From NCBI RefSeq assembly GCF_029784135.1, contig NC_073746.1:105857661-105921660 (forward strand): a stretch of 64,000 bases of DNA, written 5' to 3'. Numbering within the stretch: position 1 is the stretch's first letter; each line of letters begins with the position of its first letter. Below are positions 1-11,400 of the stretch, piece by piece. Source of the stretch: Toxorhynchites rutilus septentrionalis (Eukaryota > Arthropoda > Insecta > Diptera > Culicidae). Below the pieces are notes generated by a model. The model was not told the origin of the DNA. It worked only from the letters and a program-made list of their open reading frames with translations, and did not search any database. The translations under genes and the position numbers were made by a program.

Positions 1-1950
1 GAGAAGAACTTTGAAGCTACGATTTTGTAGAAAACTGCGAATTATCTCGAACAAATTACCTTCGATACCCCATTGATGGAGTTGGTCCAAGATATTATAT
101 CTCCAGGTTGTATCGTAGGCTTTGGATATGTCCAACAGAGCGAGTTCCCCGTGGAGGTGGTCTCGCGTGATCACGTGAAGGTGTTGATCAAGTTGGCTGA
201 AATACGTGTTGGTACCATTGCCTTGACGAAAAGCATGTTGTCGAGGATCCAGGAGATGACGTTCTTCAAGGTTCGTCATCAATCTCCGTTTGATCATTCT
301 CTCGAAGACCTTACCTAGGCAATTGAGAAGGGTGATGGGACGAAAACTAGTGGCTAGTGGTTTTTTCTCCATCGGTTTAGGGATGGGGATGACTAGCCCT
401 TCCTTCCATGAGTCGGGGAAACATTTGCTAGCCCAAAGGTTATTATAAATTTGGAGCAGCGACGTTTTGACGTGGAAAGGTAATTTTTTTAACATGCTAT
501 ATTCTATTTCGTCTGGTCCGGCTGATTTGCCTTTGGACTTACTAATGGACCACAACATTTCTTTCATAGAGAACCTGATATTGTAAATATGAGGTTCCCC
601 TGAGTCCGAGGGAAACTCTGTAGTCTCCGCGGCAGTTTTACGAGCTTTGAAGTCGCTTTTGTAGTTGGAGGTGGCAGAAGTACTAGCAAAATGGTCAGCT
701 AGATGTTCAGCAATGGTTCCGGGATCATCGGTAGTGGTACCATTGATCATAATGGAATAGCCTCGCGATCTTTTTTTGCCACTGATTGCATTAACCTTGC
801 TCCACAGTTCACTAGAAGTTGTCTGAGGGCAAAAGCTATCAAGAAATTTAATCCAGCTATTTTGTTTAGCTTCCGCTATAATTTTCCTTGCTCTAGCTCT
901 AGTGGATTGAAAATCAGCTAGGGCAAGTACTTTTGTCTCACTACCGTCCAGTTGTCTTCTAAGCTTCCTCAGCGCTTTTCTTCTGGATTTAATGGCCTGT
1001 TTGACATCATTATTCCACCATGGGACTGCCTTCCGGCCGGAGATACCACTAGTGCGGGGTATATTAGCTTTCGCAGCTGCGAAAACGGCTTGGGAAAACT
1101 CCTCTACTGAATAGTTACCCTGTGCAGGTAACAGATGCGAAATGGTTGATTCGAAACCATCCCAGTCGGCAAATTGGTACAACCATCTCCTTCGCAGGAG
1201 GATTTTTGGATTACTGGTCAGTGTTCGGATGTGAATGGGAAAGTGATCACTTCCTCTTAGATCATCATCGACACACCATCTGACTCTGGGCGCTAAGTCC
1301 CATGAGGTAATCGTTAAGTCAATTGAAGAAGTAGAGCCAGAGTGTTCATCCATACGAGTATGTTGGAAGTCGTTCAGGATGATGAGGTTAAGTTGTTCAA
1401 CGATTTTTAAAATAATTTTACCTCTTAAATTGCATCTTTGGCCACCCCATACAGTATGGTAGGCGTTAAAATCACCCATGATTATGAAAGGGTGTGGTAA
1501 TTGTTGAATGGCATTGTTCATTTCTGCTTCCAAATTACTGTTACTATGCGTTGGGGAAATATATATAGAAGCGAGGGTTAACCGTAACGGTCCTGTGAGT
1601 TGGATTGCGCATATCTGTAACTGTGATGAAATTTGGATGAGGGTATGTGGGAGATGGCTCAAAACAGCGAGGCATACTCCACCCTGGCGTGAGGTAAGTC
1701 CCTCACGGAAGTACCACTTGTATTTACCTTGTAGTGAAAGGTTAAAATCGGGTGTAATCTTAGTCACTCTGGCTTCTTGGAATGCAAGTGTTAGTGGGAG
1801 ATGTTTCTCCTCAGCTAACATTAATTTAATTTCATCCATTGACCTACTAAGCCCACGCAAATTCCATTGAATGGCAAGTTTTCGGTTGGATGTTGAATCT
1901 TGGACAACAGGTGTACTGTTTTTGTGTGGAGTGTTGAATTTTAAGAAATG
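1..1950 (-). CDS. LINE ORF2 (endonuclease and reverse transcriptase), partial
   Basis: Translating the minus strand from the TAA at 1951-1953 downward gives about 650 codons open to the window edge. The N-terminal part is an AP-type endonuclease: an IQWNLRGL start motif (around 1870-1850), GDFNAYHTVWGG (around 1480-1446) and GSDHFPI (around 1240). From about 560 onward comes the reverse transcriptase: KSAGPDEI, a FRPITLLN motif, an AFRQGNGT block, and motif A LDISKAYDTTW (around 137-105). The YxDD motif would lie past the window. The odd point is the start: no ATG occurs between the upstream TAA and the endonuclease motif, and the first in-frame ATG (1839-1837) would remove IQWN. Initiation may be non-AUG or by reinitiation after the ORF1 stop, or the ATG may have been lost. 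Confidence 0.85.
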
Positions 1951-2002
1951 TTATGGAGGCTCTTGAAGGGTTTAATTAATTTGGAAGGAGGTATATCAGA
2001 AA

Positions 2003-3361
2003 TTATTTTGACTGTTTGTTACCTTTGGAAGTCTTGGTCTTCAGTCTAGGGTCAAATTTTAAATAATTTGGTATTGTTCGATTCGTGTTGGGTACTGTTT
2101 TGTATGAAGTGGATGGTTGAGGGTCGGCCTGTTGTGGGGCGGCCGGTTGAGAGATTTCTGGTTGTTGGTTTTTATATCTTTTCCTTGTTTTATCATTAAC
2201 ACGGAAATTTTCATCTTCAGATGATTTCAAATCATCTGAAGTTGAAGTTTTTGAATTTTTGATCTTACGTTTATTTAATTTTGCTGATTCAGTTTCCATG
2301 GGAATTTCTGAATCAGTTTCGGAATCGGAAGTGGAGATGGTAAATTCAATGTCTGGCTGGTTAACTATCGGTGTGGAAACCGTTTGGATGATTGGGGTAG
2401 GGTTGGGCTGTGTGCAGTTGCACTTACAGCGATTGCATCCCGTGCTTTGAACTAAGTTAAGTCTCTCTTGGACTTTGCTTGCGTACGAGGATCCATTTAC
2501 TTTGGCCTGGTAGCTTTGTTTGGCTTCCTTGTAAGATATTCCTTGGTCTACCCTCACTTTAGTAATATTGTTCTCTGCAACCCATGCGGGGCATTTTCTA
2601 TTCGTAGAAGGGTGGTTGCCACTGCAATTTACACAGAAGGCAGGAGCGTTGCAAATGAAGTTCTTGGCTGTTTCTTCATTGCCTAGTTCTGGGTGTGCTT
2701 GTCCACAGTTTCGGCATAATTGGATCTTGGTTCTACATTTTTTTGAAGTATGTCCGAATTTGTAGCAGCCGAAGCACTGCATAGGATTCGGATAAAAATT
2801 GCGCGTGGGGGCGCGGATAAAGCCAAAGTTAATATATTCCGGGATTACAGTACCTCTGATGGTCAAAATCAGGGTTGGAGTTGGAATTAATTCCTTCTTA
2901 GTTGGGTCCATACGGGAAATTCTTTTGATCGCAATAACTCTTTGGTCAGCAAGCTCTTTTAAAAGTACAGCTTCTGCCATATCAATCACATCCCTACAGG
3001 ATACCACGCATTTGCGCTGGTTCAAGGTAGGGTGATAAGTTATCTCCACAGGGGTTTTGTCAATTAATGACTTAATACCCAGGAGCGCATCTACATATTC
3101 CTTGTTACGAATATGGATCACGTATTGCAAATTATTGTTCTCATCGCGCTGTGGTCTCGCGTCCTTGAAATCGCGATCCGTAACAGCTTGGATGGTTTTG
3201 GAAACAACGAAAGGGTTTGATGGTAGAGTATTCTTGCCAGTTGCTTTGAGCAATAAAATTTGGAGCTCCCCACATAAGGGGTCGGCCCAGAGAGGAGAGG
3301 TGCGTGTGGTGGGCACGCCATTATAAAGGTTTGTTGACTTACCGGCACTGCTGGAAGCCAT
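2003..3361 (-). CDS. LINE ORF1, gag-like nucleic-acid-binding protein
   Basis: A 452-residue protein with the layout of LINE ORF1 proteins, which coat element RNA in the cytoplasm and accompany it to the nucleus. The N-terminal 190 residues form a globular gag-like region. A cluster of zinc knuckles follows: C196-x2-C199-x4-H204-x4-C209, then a pattern starting at C216-x2-C219, then C243-x2-C246-x3-H250-x6-C257. The C-terminal third is Ser/Thr/Lys-rich with many acidic and basic stretches and looks disordered. The stop is 50 bases upstream of the ORF2 open frame. The start is the ATG ending at 3361, the first methionine of the frame. The whole frame is intact, which suggests a fairly young copy. 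Confidence 0.85.
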   Translation of the reverse strand: MASSSAGKSTNLYNGVPTTRTSPLWADPLCGELQILLLKATGKNTLPSNPFVVSKTIQAVTDRDFKDARPQRDENNNLQYVIHIRNKEYVDALLGIKSLIDKTPVEITYHPTLNQRKCVVSCRDVIDMAEAVLLKELADQRVIAIKRISRMDPTKKELIPTPTLILTIRGTVIPEYINFGFIRAPTRNFYPNPMQCFGCYKFGHTSKKCRTKIQLCRNCGQAHPELGNEETAKNFICNAPAFCVNCSGNHPSTNRKCPAWVAENNITKVRVDQGISYKEAKQSYQAKVNGSSYASKVQERLNLVQSTGCNRCKCNCTQPNPTPIIQTVSTPIVNQPDIEFTISTSDSETDSEIPMETESAKLNKRKIKNSKTSTSDDLKSSEDENFRVNDKTRKRYKNQQPEISQPAAPQQADPQPSTSYKTVPNTNRTIPNYLKFDPRLKTKTSKGNKQSK

Positions 3362-3870
3362 GGTAGAGGCTGGCTATACCCGGGAGGTACAGCCAGGGGG
3401 GTTGATGTAGAGATACACACTAAAAATGGCACTAATGCAGAATAAAAAAAAAAAGAAAAGGCTCAACAGTTTCGGAGCTTGTTTCAAAAAAGTTTTTAAA
3501 ATTTCACTAGAAACACTACTTTTAATACAATGAAACACTACTATAATGTCTATGAGGTTTAAAGAAAAACTGTTAAAATATCACTAACACTATGTACTGC
3601 TGCTGGGGGGGTGCGCCCCCGCACCGGAGAAACGGTAGTGTGGGTACACCACCTCTCTGCAATCCAGGATCAAACACCAGCTGAAAATAAAAACCACCAC
3701 CAGAGATAAGTAACCAGTAATAATAATGTGGGGTATATATAAGTGAGCTGAAAAAAACGCGCCAAAAACAGGGACCGACGCTAGGGGCAGTGAAAACTGC
3801 CGGTATCGAAAGCCACCAACCGTCTAGGCTATTCGGTGGCCTCCTCCTTGTCCTCGTCTTGTACACCTGT
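3362..3870 (-). other. Putative 5' leader of the minus-strand LINE
   Basis: About 500 bases upstream of ORF1 with no coding signal. It includes an A/T-rich stretch and a G-rich run near 3605. The outer limit at about 3870 is a guess based on where composition changes; no flanking duplication was found. Confidence 0.4.
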
Positions 3871-4184
3871 GGGAGAAAACTTTATTTAGGACTGATTAGA
3901 GCCTCAAGGAATTTCCTTTAGCATAGAACCAGTTGTATGAGGAGAAAACTTCTATTTTCGCTACTCTTTTCAAAGGGGCGCTACAAACATGACCGTCTCG
4001 GTTGAATGTCAGAAGCACCGTGTGAGAAATCAAAAAATGCTACCGTCCTTTTATATCAGTTGGTATGTGAGAAATAGGCGCCCCCACTCGCTCGACATGC
4101 AAATATTTGACTTATCGAGGAACGAAAGAAGCGAAGCAGGCGAAAAAGAAATGACGTTAATTTCGACCAATCAGTACCGTTTGG
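3871..4184. other. Unrecognised spacer before the BEL/Pao element
   Basis: About 310 bases between the LINE leader and the LTR element. The short frame at 3989-4234 runs into the LTR and has no features of a gene. Nothing else was seen. Confidence 0.4.
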
Positions 4185-4189
4185 ATAGG
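4185..4189 (+). repeat. Target-site duplication of the BEL/Pao element (left copy)
   Basis: ATAGG here is repeated exactly at 13853-13857, directly outside the 3' LTR. Confidence 0.95.
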
Positions 4190-4566
4190 TGTAAGAAATC
4201 GAAAGAATTTAGCAATTTAATTTCAATATCGTAAACGATCGAAAGAAGGACAGAAGAAAAACACTATACGATAAGAGCGAACCGTGTGTAAGATCCTAAA
4301 ATAACAATCCTATCGGGAGCGGGTGCAATAAAACCTGGTGCAATAAAACCTAGTAGAAAGGAAAGGAACCGAAAACAATCGCACACATTTCTTATCGCGT
4401 TAGGCTCCGTTGCTCTTAGAATGCAGTTATGGATATCGTATGTTTTGAAATACAGATAGCGATAGGTAAAGGACTTGTATGAAAAGAAGCAAGGACGTTT
4501 ATAGTCTTCTCTTTCTTTCGCACGTTAGACTTAAATTTAGGGTAGATTTAGGATAAACTAAAATTG

Positions 4567-4574
4567 TATAAAAA
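4567..4574 (+). promoter_or_regulatory. Candidate LTR promoter TATA box
   Basis: TATAAAAA lies in the middle of the LTR, preceded by G in the 5' LTR and by A in the 3' LTR (13371). By usual spacing, transcription would start near 4595-4600. An AATAAA sits only about 15 bases downstream of the TATA box, so it would lie upstream of the start site and thus in U3; this is inferred, not shown. Confidence 0.55.
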
Positions 4575-4780
4575 CCCAAGGTTCTCTGAATAAAGCAAGT
4601 AGTCTTTGGAATCGTGTCTTACGATTAAGTAGTCCGAAACCACCTCCATTGAATCGACTGACGAGAGTTCTTCAGATTCAAGTCTTCCAACGTTCGCAGC
4701 AATAGTTGTATAATTTGCGCTCGGAGTTCGTGAAGATCTTGTACTCGTTGATCCTCCCGCTTAGTTGATGTTCGATATTT

Positions 4781-4940
4781 TGATCAGCTCCCGTTCGTTG
4801 CTCGTTCCGTACGGAATTAGTGCGAAGGCAGTCAGTTCAATTTATTGAAAGGAATAAGTCTGATTAGCTTCCGTTCGTGGCTCGTTCCGTAGGGAATTAG
4901 TGCGAAGGCAGACAATTCAGTTTATTCCAGGAATAGGTTA
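4781..4940 (+). repeat. Two tandem 80-bp units inside the 5' LTR
   Basis: Units 4781-4860 and 4861-4940 share TGATyAGCTyCCGTTCGTkG at their start and the block GGAATTAGTGCGAAGGCAG in the middle. Both units also occur in the 3' LTR (about 13586-13745). They lie downstream of the TATA box and are therefore probably transcribed. Confidence 0.85.
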
Positions 4941-5049
4941 TTTCTCGTGACGCTTTTCTTCTACTTCAACTTTGTAAATTGCCAATCCAGACTCAGAAAG
5001 GTTGATTCCTTCGCTCAACCGAGTTTGCGTATTGGGCAACTTTTACATT

Positions 5050-5067
5050 TGGTGGCTCCAGAGAGGA
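5050..5067 (+). other. Primer-binding site
   Basis: TGGTGGCTCCAGAGAGGA starts two bases after the 5' LTR. A TGG start matches the complement of a tRNA CCA end. I cannot name the primer tRNA from memory with confidence; comparison with the tRNA set of the host would settle it. Confidence 0.75.
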
Positions 5068-5099
5068 GGAGCCTTTCATTACCAACGAACTCATAAGTG

Positions 5100-5415
5100 C
5101 GTGCTCATCGCCATAAGAATGAGCAAAGGGCCAGTTGGATAGAGAACCCAACAAGATTAAAAGCTTAATAGAAGCTTATGCGCGTGCTCAACGCCATAAG
5201 AGTGAGCAAGTTGGATAAACAAATCCAACAGGACTAAAAGTTTAAAAGGCCTTGTGAAAGTGCAAATCACCTTGAAGTGAATAAGTTGGATAAAGAATTC
5301 CAACAGGACTAAAAGTTTAAAAAGCTTTCTGAAAGTGTGCTAACCTGAAAGCGAGAAAATAAATCTCTCAAGCTTAAGAAAGCTTAAAAAGGCTCAACGC
5401 CTTGAAAAGTGAGCA
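5100..5415 (+). repeat. Array of repeated stem-loops in the BEL/Pao 5' leader
   Basis: About four diverged units alternate two kinds of inverted repeat. GCTCA...TGAGC pairs at 5103-5107/5120-5124, 5186-5190/5203-5207 and 5392-5396/5410-5414. GTTGG...CCAAC pairs at 5134-5138/5148-5152, 5210-5216/5223-5229 and 5285-5290/5299-5304. The linker AGGACTAAAAGTTTAAAA recurs after the second and third GTTGG hairpins (around 5230 and 5305). A further TCAC...GTGA hairpin lies at 5267-5280. The position between primer site and ORF suggests RNA packaging, dimerisation or translation control, but this is inference. Confidence 0.8.
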
Positions 5416-5495
5416 AAGTGTAATTACAAACAACTGGAAACGGATCCTGAGAATTATACATTATTTCAACGGCTGAGTATCTTGAAAGCAACACC

Positions 5496-8400
5496 ATGAT
5501 ACGTTTCGTGGAAAATCAAAACGGAAATTGCCGTTTGTGCTCGGAACCAGACCATAAACAGGATATGGTTGAATGCGACGATTGTGACCGATGGTTCCAC
5601 ATCGGTTGTGTTAACTTAACGGTCGCGCCGACAGCGGAAGAAAAATGGATCTGCCCGAAATGCGTGCAGATCCAACAAAGATTAGCATCATTGGAAATAT
5701 CTGCTCGGAAGAAAGATGAGCAGATAAAACAACAACTGGATGCAATGGACAAATTAATGGCGACTATGAAAGGCCAATGCTCAACGTCATCCTCGGGCCA
5801 AGTAACAAATCAGCCCACGGATCGATCATTTACCCAAACAGTGAGTATGTCTAGTGACTGGACTATATATTTAAAGAGGCAATCATTGACGACCCTACCC
5901 AGATTTTCTGGCGCATCAAAGGATTGGCCAAAATTTAAGAAAACATTCCATGATACAACGGCAGAGGGAGGTTTCTCAAATTTAGAGAACCTCAACCGCC
6001 TGGAACAAGTTCTGAAAGGGGACGCGTATAAAACCGTCCAACAATTGATGATTAACTCAGAGAATGTTCCGAAAATAATCGAAAAGCTGGAAGAATGCTT
6101 TGGAAGGAAGGATCTTGTATATAAAGAACTTCTGAACGACCTGAGACGTATCAAAAAGGACAGCCGAACCGTAGTTCCGGATATATCAGACGCACTAGAT
6201 AACATGGTGGTGAATATGGAGGCGCTGGGCCAAAAGGAATATCTACGTGATCATCGTTTAATAGAGGAAATCATAGAGAAGCTGCCATACACGATACAAG
6301 TGAAATGGGTTGAAGTGATCCAAAGCAACACTTCGATCCCAACACTCAACGATTTGAATAAGTGGTTATTGCCACATTCAAGAATAGCCCGTATGATGCA
6401 AAAGTCTAATAACAGTGTGTCGACTACGGAAAGGAAACCTCGAGTTAATGTTCATCAAACTATGAAATGTGCACTTTGTTCAGCCAGTCATAGGCTATTC
6501 CAATGTAAGAATTTCAAACAAATGAAAACATTGGAACGTAGAGAGTTTTTGGCTAAAAAAGGAATTTGTTTCAAGTGCCTAAACTCCAATGACCACATTA
6601 TGAGAAATTGTAGCATGAAAGGAATATGTGGAATCGATGGGTGCAACAAGGAGCACAATCGCTTACTTCATCAAAGATCGGAGTATAAAAGAAATCAGGA
6701 TACGGCTGCTGACGTACGACGAGGTCCCGAAGAAACCACGAATATTCATCGACAACGCAAGGAACACCTTTACTATCAAATAGTTCCTATAACAGTCCAA
6801 AACGGCGAAAGAATGATAGACACCTACGCCTTCCTGGACACAGGATCATCAGTAACACTATTGGACGAGAGAATGGCTAACATGTTAGAGTTGGAAGGAA
6901 AAGTTGACCCGCTTACATTAAAATGGACACAGGATTGTTTAAAATCCTGCTCAAGCAAGAGGGTAAAATTCTGGATAAAGGGCATAGGAAAACCAGTGAT
7001 GGCCCGGACTATGCATGATCTAAATCTTCCTATCCAAACAGTTGACATGGAACAAATTGCCAAGAATTATCCCTACTTGAAGGACATTCCGCTTCAAGAT
7101 TATAAGGAAGCTCAGCCTACATTGTTAATTGGATTGGACAACAGCGAATTACTGAGTGCCATCAAAACGGTAAAAGGAAATGGTCCTATGGCAGTAAAAA
7201 CGCGACTCGGATGGGTGATATACGGAAAGGAGTATAACATAAACCGTCAAGATTATACAATGGTCATCCAGGAAGAACAGGAGATGAGCAAAATGATGCA
7301 GCGATACTTCTCAATCGACGATTTTGGAGTGAAATTAGTGGAAAAACTGCCAAGATCACCAGAGGAAGAAAGAGCACAACAGATTCTCGACAACACCATC
7401 AAGCTAAAAGACAACCGTTACGAGGTCGGTCTGCTATGGAAAACCAAAGATGTACAATTTCCGGACAGCTATCATACAGCCTTACGGAGATTGGTGATTA
7501 TGGAGAATAAATTGAAACAAGATGAAAAATTGAAGGATTGGGCTATCAATACCTTCGCTGATTATGTGAAAAAGGGATATGCTAGAAAACTAGCACATTC
7601 AGAGCTAATTAACGCGGTTCCGAGAACATACTATCTCCCGCATTTTATAGTTCACAACCAGAATAAAATACCTCCAAAACCAAGATTGGTATTTGATGCA
7701 GCTTCAAAAATAAATGGCGTATCGTTTAACTCTAATCTTTTGTCTGGACCTGATGCTACTACATCACTCGTTGGAGTATTGCTGCGATTCAGAGAGGGAC
7801 GTATTGCAGTTTGTGGAGATATTCAAGAGATGTTCCACCAAGTCAAAATAAAACCGGAGGATCAGCATGCTCAACGATTTTTATGGCGAGATTGTGAAAA
7901 CAATCGAGAACCTGATGTATACATTATGGAGGTAATGATTTTTGGATCGACATGTTCACCATCATGCGCGCAAGCAGTGAAAAATAAAAACGCTGCAGCA
8001 TTTATGGAATCGAAACCGAAAGCAGCCCTGGCAATTGAAAAACAACACTATGTGGATGACTATCTGGATAGTTTTACAAACATTCGAGAGGCAACCGCTA
8101 TTACCAAAGACGTCATCGATATACACCAACATGGCGGATTCTTCATTCGAAACTTTATATCGAACAGTAAGGAATTACTGAGCAATTTATCCAGCGATCG
8201 GATCCAATCTACCGACATTAAGGTAATAGAGGATAAGGATTCATGTGCTGAAAAAGTTCTTGGTGTCTATTGGAACACGAAACTGGATTTGATCGGGTAT
8301 CGATTATCGTTGAAGAAGCTGAGCAATGAAGTAAGACAAACGCTACGATTACCCACGAAAAGAGAGGTGTTAGCATTTGTTATGAGTTTGTATGATCCAT

Positions 8401-11400
8401 TAGGATTGATATCAAATTATACGATAATGGGAAAGATTTTGCTTCAAGAGCTGCACAAAGACGAGTTAGACTGGGATGATGAAGTACCCAAACATTTGAG
8501 CAAACAGTGGCAAAATTGGCTTGCGAAAATTCAACAAGCCTCTAACGTAAAAATACCCAGGTGTATAATACCGGATGGAGCAGGAAAATTGGAGCTACAT
8601 ACATTCGTAGATGCATCTGAACGAGCATACGCTGCAGTTATATACTTACGTTGTATTGCAAACGGCTCGGTTTATATACGATTATTGGCAGCAAAGGCAA
8701 AAGTCGGACCTATTCATCAGTTGTCTATTCCAAAAATGGAACTACAAGCAGCCTTACTAGGAACCAGATTGACAAATACCATTCAGAACGAGCAACGAAT
8801 TAAAATAGATAGTATTACCTACTGGACAGACTCGGAAAATGTTTTGTCATGGTTACAACCGAAGAATAGAAGATATAAAATATTCGTCACTCATCGAGTT
8901 GCTGAGGTTTTAGATACAACCAATATACAGCAATGGCGTTATATACCGTCTGAATTAAATCCCGCCGACGAAGCTACAAAAGATTTCAAAGGGCAATCTA
9001 TATGGACAAAAGGACCTCAATTCCTTAAGAAGCCAGTGATCGAATATCCTAACAGGAAGATTAAGGAGTCAACGGAAGAGTTGAGACAAGTAGTGGGATT
9101 GCACCAAACAAGTTCTATATTCATCGGAATCAAACGATACTCCAGTTGGAATGTGTTGATACACCATGTATGTGTTGTGAAAAAATATGTTGATTGGCTG
9201 CAATACAAGAAAAACCAACGATTGAATATACAATCTAATTTTAATCGCAATATAACATATGAGGATCGAAAAATTGCAGAAAGAGTTGTGTTTCGTAAAA
9301 TACAAATGACACATTTCGCTAAGGAAATTCATGACATTGAATTAAACGGTTATGTTGATATTAGAAATAAACAGTTATCAGCGGTTACTCCAATACTAGA
9401 TGAATATAACGTAATGAGAGTTGGAGGTCGTCTCGAAAATGCAACTAAATTGCAAATGAATACAATACATCCTGTGATTTTACCTGCTGAAGACCATGGA
9501 ACACGTTTGATCGTTGCTGAATATCATCAAAAATACTTTCATCGTTCGGATAACGTAGTACTTGGAGCATTACAATTACGGTATTATATACCACACATGC
9601 GTACAGTTCTCAACAAAATAAAAACGGACTGCTCTAAATGCATTATAATGAAAGCTAAACCTTTGCCACCTCAAATGGCACCATTACCGGCAGCTAGAGT
9701 AGATTTGTATGCTCATCCATTCACGAATACTGGAGTGGACTACTTCGGTCCTTTTGAAGTATTGGTAAGACGATCAATAGAGAAAAGATGGGGCGTGCTC
9801 TTTACATGCATGACTACGAGAGCCGTGCATATTGAAATGGCTGAGAAGTTAGATACAGATCACTTCCTAATGTGTTTTAAAAACTTTCAAAACCGCCGTG
9901 GAAAGATCAAACATGTATACAGCGATAATGGCACAAATTTTGTTGGAGCTGAAAAACAACTAAACAAACTAATCCACGAAATCGACGAAAGGATGTCGAA
10001 ATCTGAAGCTGTAAAACTGAAGATAGAATGGACCTTTAACCCACCAGCATCACCGCACTTTGGAGGAGTTTGGGAGCGACTCATCAGAACTATTAAAGAC
10101 AATTTATATTATATGATAGGTTGTAGTCGGACACCTTATCCTGAAACGTTACGAGCAGCTCTAATACAAGTAGAGTTTATCTTAAACTGTCGCCCACTAA
10201 CACACATACCGTGCAATAATGATGTGGAAGAGGCTCTAACACCGTTCCATTTCCTAATTGGACGGGCAGGTGAATACGTTCCACCTCAAAATTTGGACAG
10301 CAACAACCTCACTCGAGTTCAATGGGAACTAGTGAACCACTACAGTCAACAGTTTTGGGATCGATTCAAGAAACAATATATACCAACATTAATATCGCGA
10401 CAAAAATGGACGCATAAAGTTCAGCCCATTGAAATAGACGACATAGTATTGATAACAGACAGTACTATACGTTGGGGCCTATGGTTGAGAGGACGAGTAA
10501 CTGGAGTTATAAAAGGAAAAGACGGCCAAGTACGTACAGCGTTCGTTAAAACACCCAAAGGGACCTTTAAACGAGCAGCACATAAGCTAGCAGTATTGAA
10601 TATACGCAAGGATGCCGCTCTGAAAGACATAACGTCTAAAGAAGTAAACAAAATGAACACCTCATTTACCGCACTCCATCAAGTTATTGAAAGAAACAGC
10701 AGTGTGAATTGTGAGAAATTTGAGCCGAAGAAAAAGAAACGACGAATCAATCCTTGTACTACAACTGTATTAACAGCGGAAACTTCAAAAGTTTTGGTAC
10801 AATCGGATTACTCTCAAAAAGGCGAATCTAGAAGGAAAATAAGATGGAAATCAGATACAGTTAACCGGTTAACGCTCATGCAACTGTTGATTGCTGCAAT
10901 GTTATTCGTGGGATGCAGTGTACTAGGCTCAACATCTCATGGATTGATCGCATACGACTGTGCCAATGCAGATGTAAATATGACTTCATATTCTTTGTTG
11001 GATGTGGCATCTTGCTTACCGCCAACAACTAACCTGACAACAACGGAACTTCGGATACAAATGTTACAAAGAAATTCGAAAATTCAAACAAAGGTATTTC
11101 AATGTAAAGTCATCATCAAGAGGTCGATTCGACACTGTGGTATGCACTCCCACACTTCTGATTATCAACACGGCTTTGCCTACATCGTGAAGGAGTTTTC
11201 ATCCGAGGAATGTCGAAAAGCTCACTATAGTGGAGCAGTTACACTAGCCGATAACACTGTTATTCAGGAATTGAATCTCAACAGCACAAATAGAGGTCAA
11301 GTATTGGTGGTAGGATCAATAACTGGCAGTTCCTGCAGTGGAGGAGTGTACAAAACGCCGTTATACACGTGGACAAACGCCTTAGTATATTATGAATATA

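Larger units (their letters stand above)
1..3870 (-). mobile_element. Non-LTR retrotransposon (I/Jockey-type LINE), cut by the window start
   Basis: A minus-strand LINE reading from about 3870 down to 1. It contains a 5' leader, a gag-like ORF1 (3361-2003) and an ORF2 (1950 to the window edge) with an AP-type endonuclease and the first half of a reverse transcriptase. No internal stop was found in either ORF, so this copy may be intact. The 5' boundary is approximate because no target duplication can be paired without the 3' end. The clade call (I/Jockey group) rests on the CCHC-bearing ORF1 plus endonuclease-RT ORF2; whether an RNase H follows lies outside the window. Confidence 0.85.
4190..5047 (+). 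repeat. 5' LTR of the BEL/Pao element
   Basis: 858 bp, TGT...ACA ends. It contains a direct repeat of GGTGCAATAAAACCT (around 4322-4352), a TATA box at 4567, an AATAAA at 4589-4594 and a tandem 80-bp repeat at 4781-4940. The only difference from the 3' LTR seen by eye is at 4566, the base just before the TATA box. Confidence 0.97.

Noticed and set aside
3118..3432. 104-codon minus-strand ORF
   Set aside because: It overlaps LINE ORF1 in another frame; the zinc-knuckle frame is clearly the real one.
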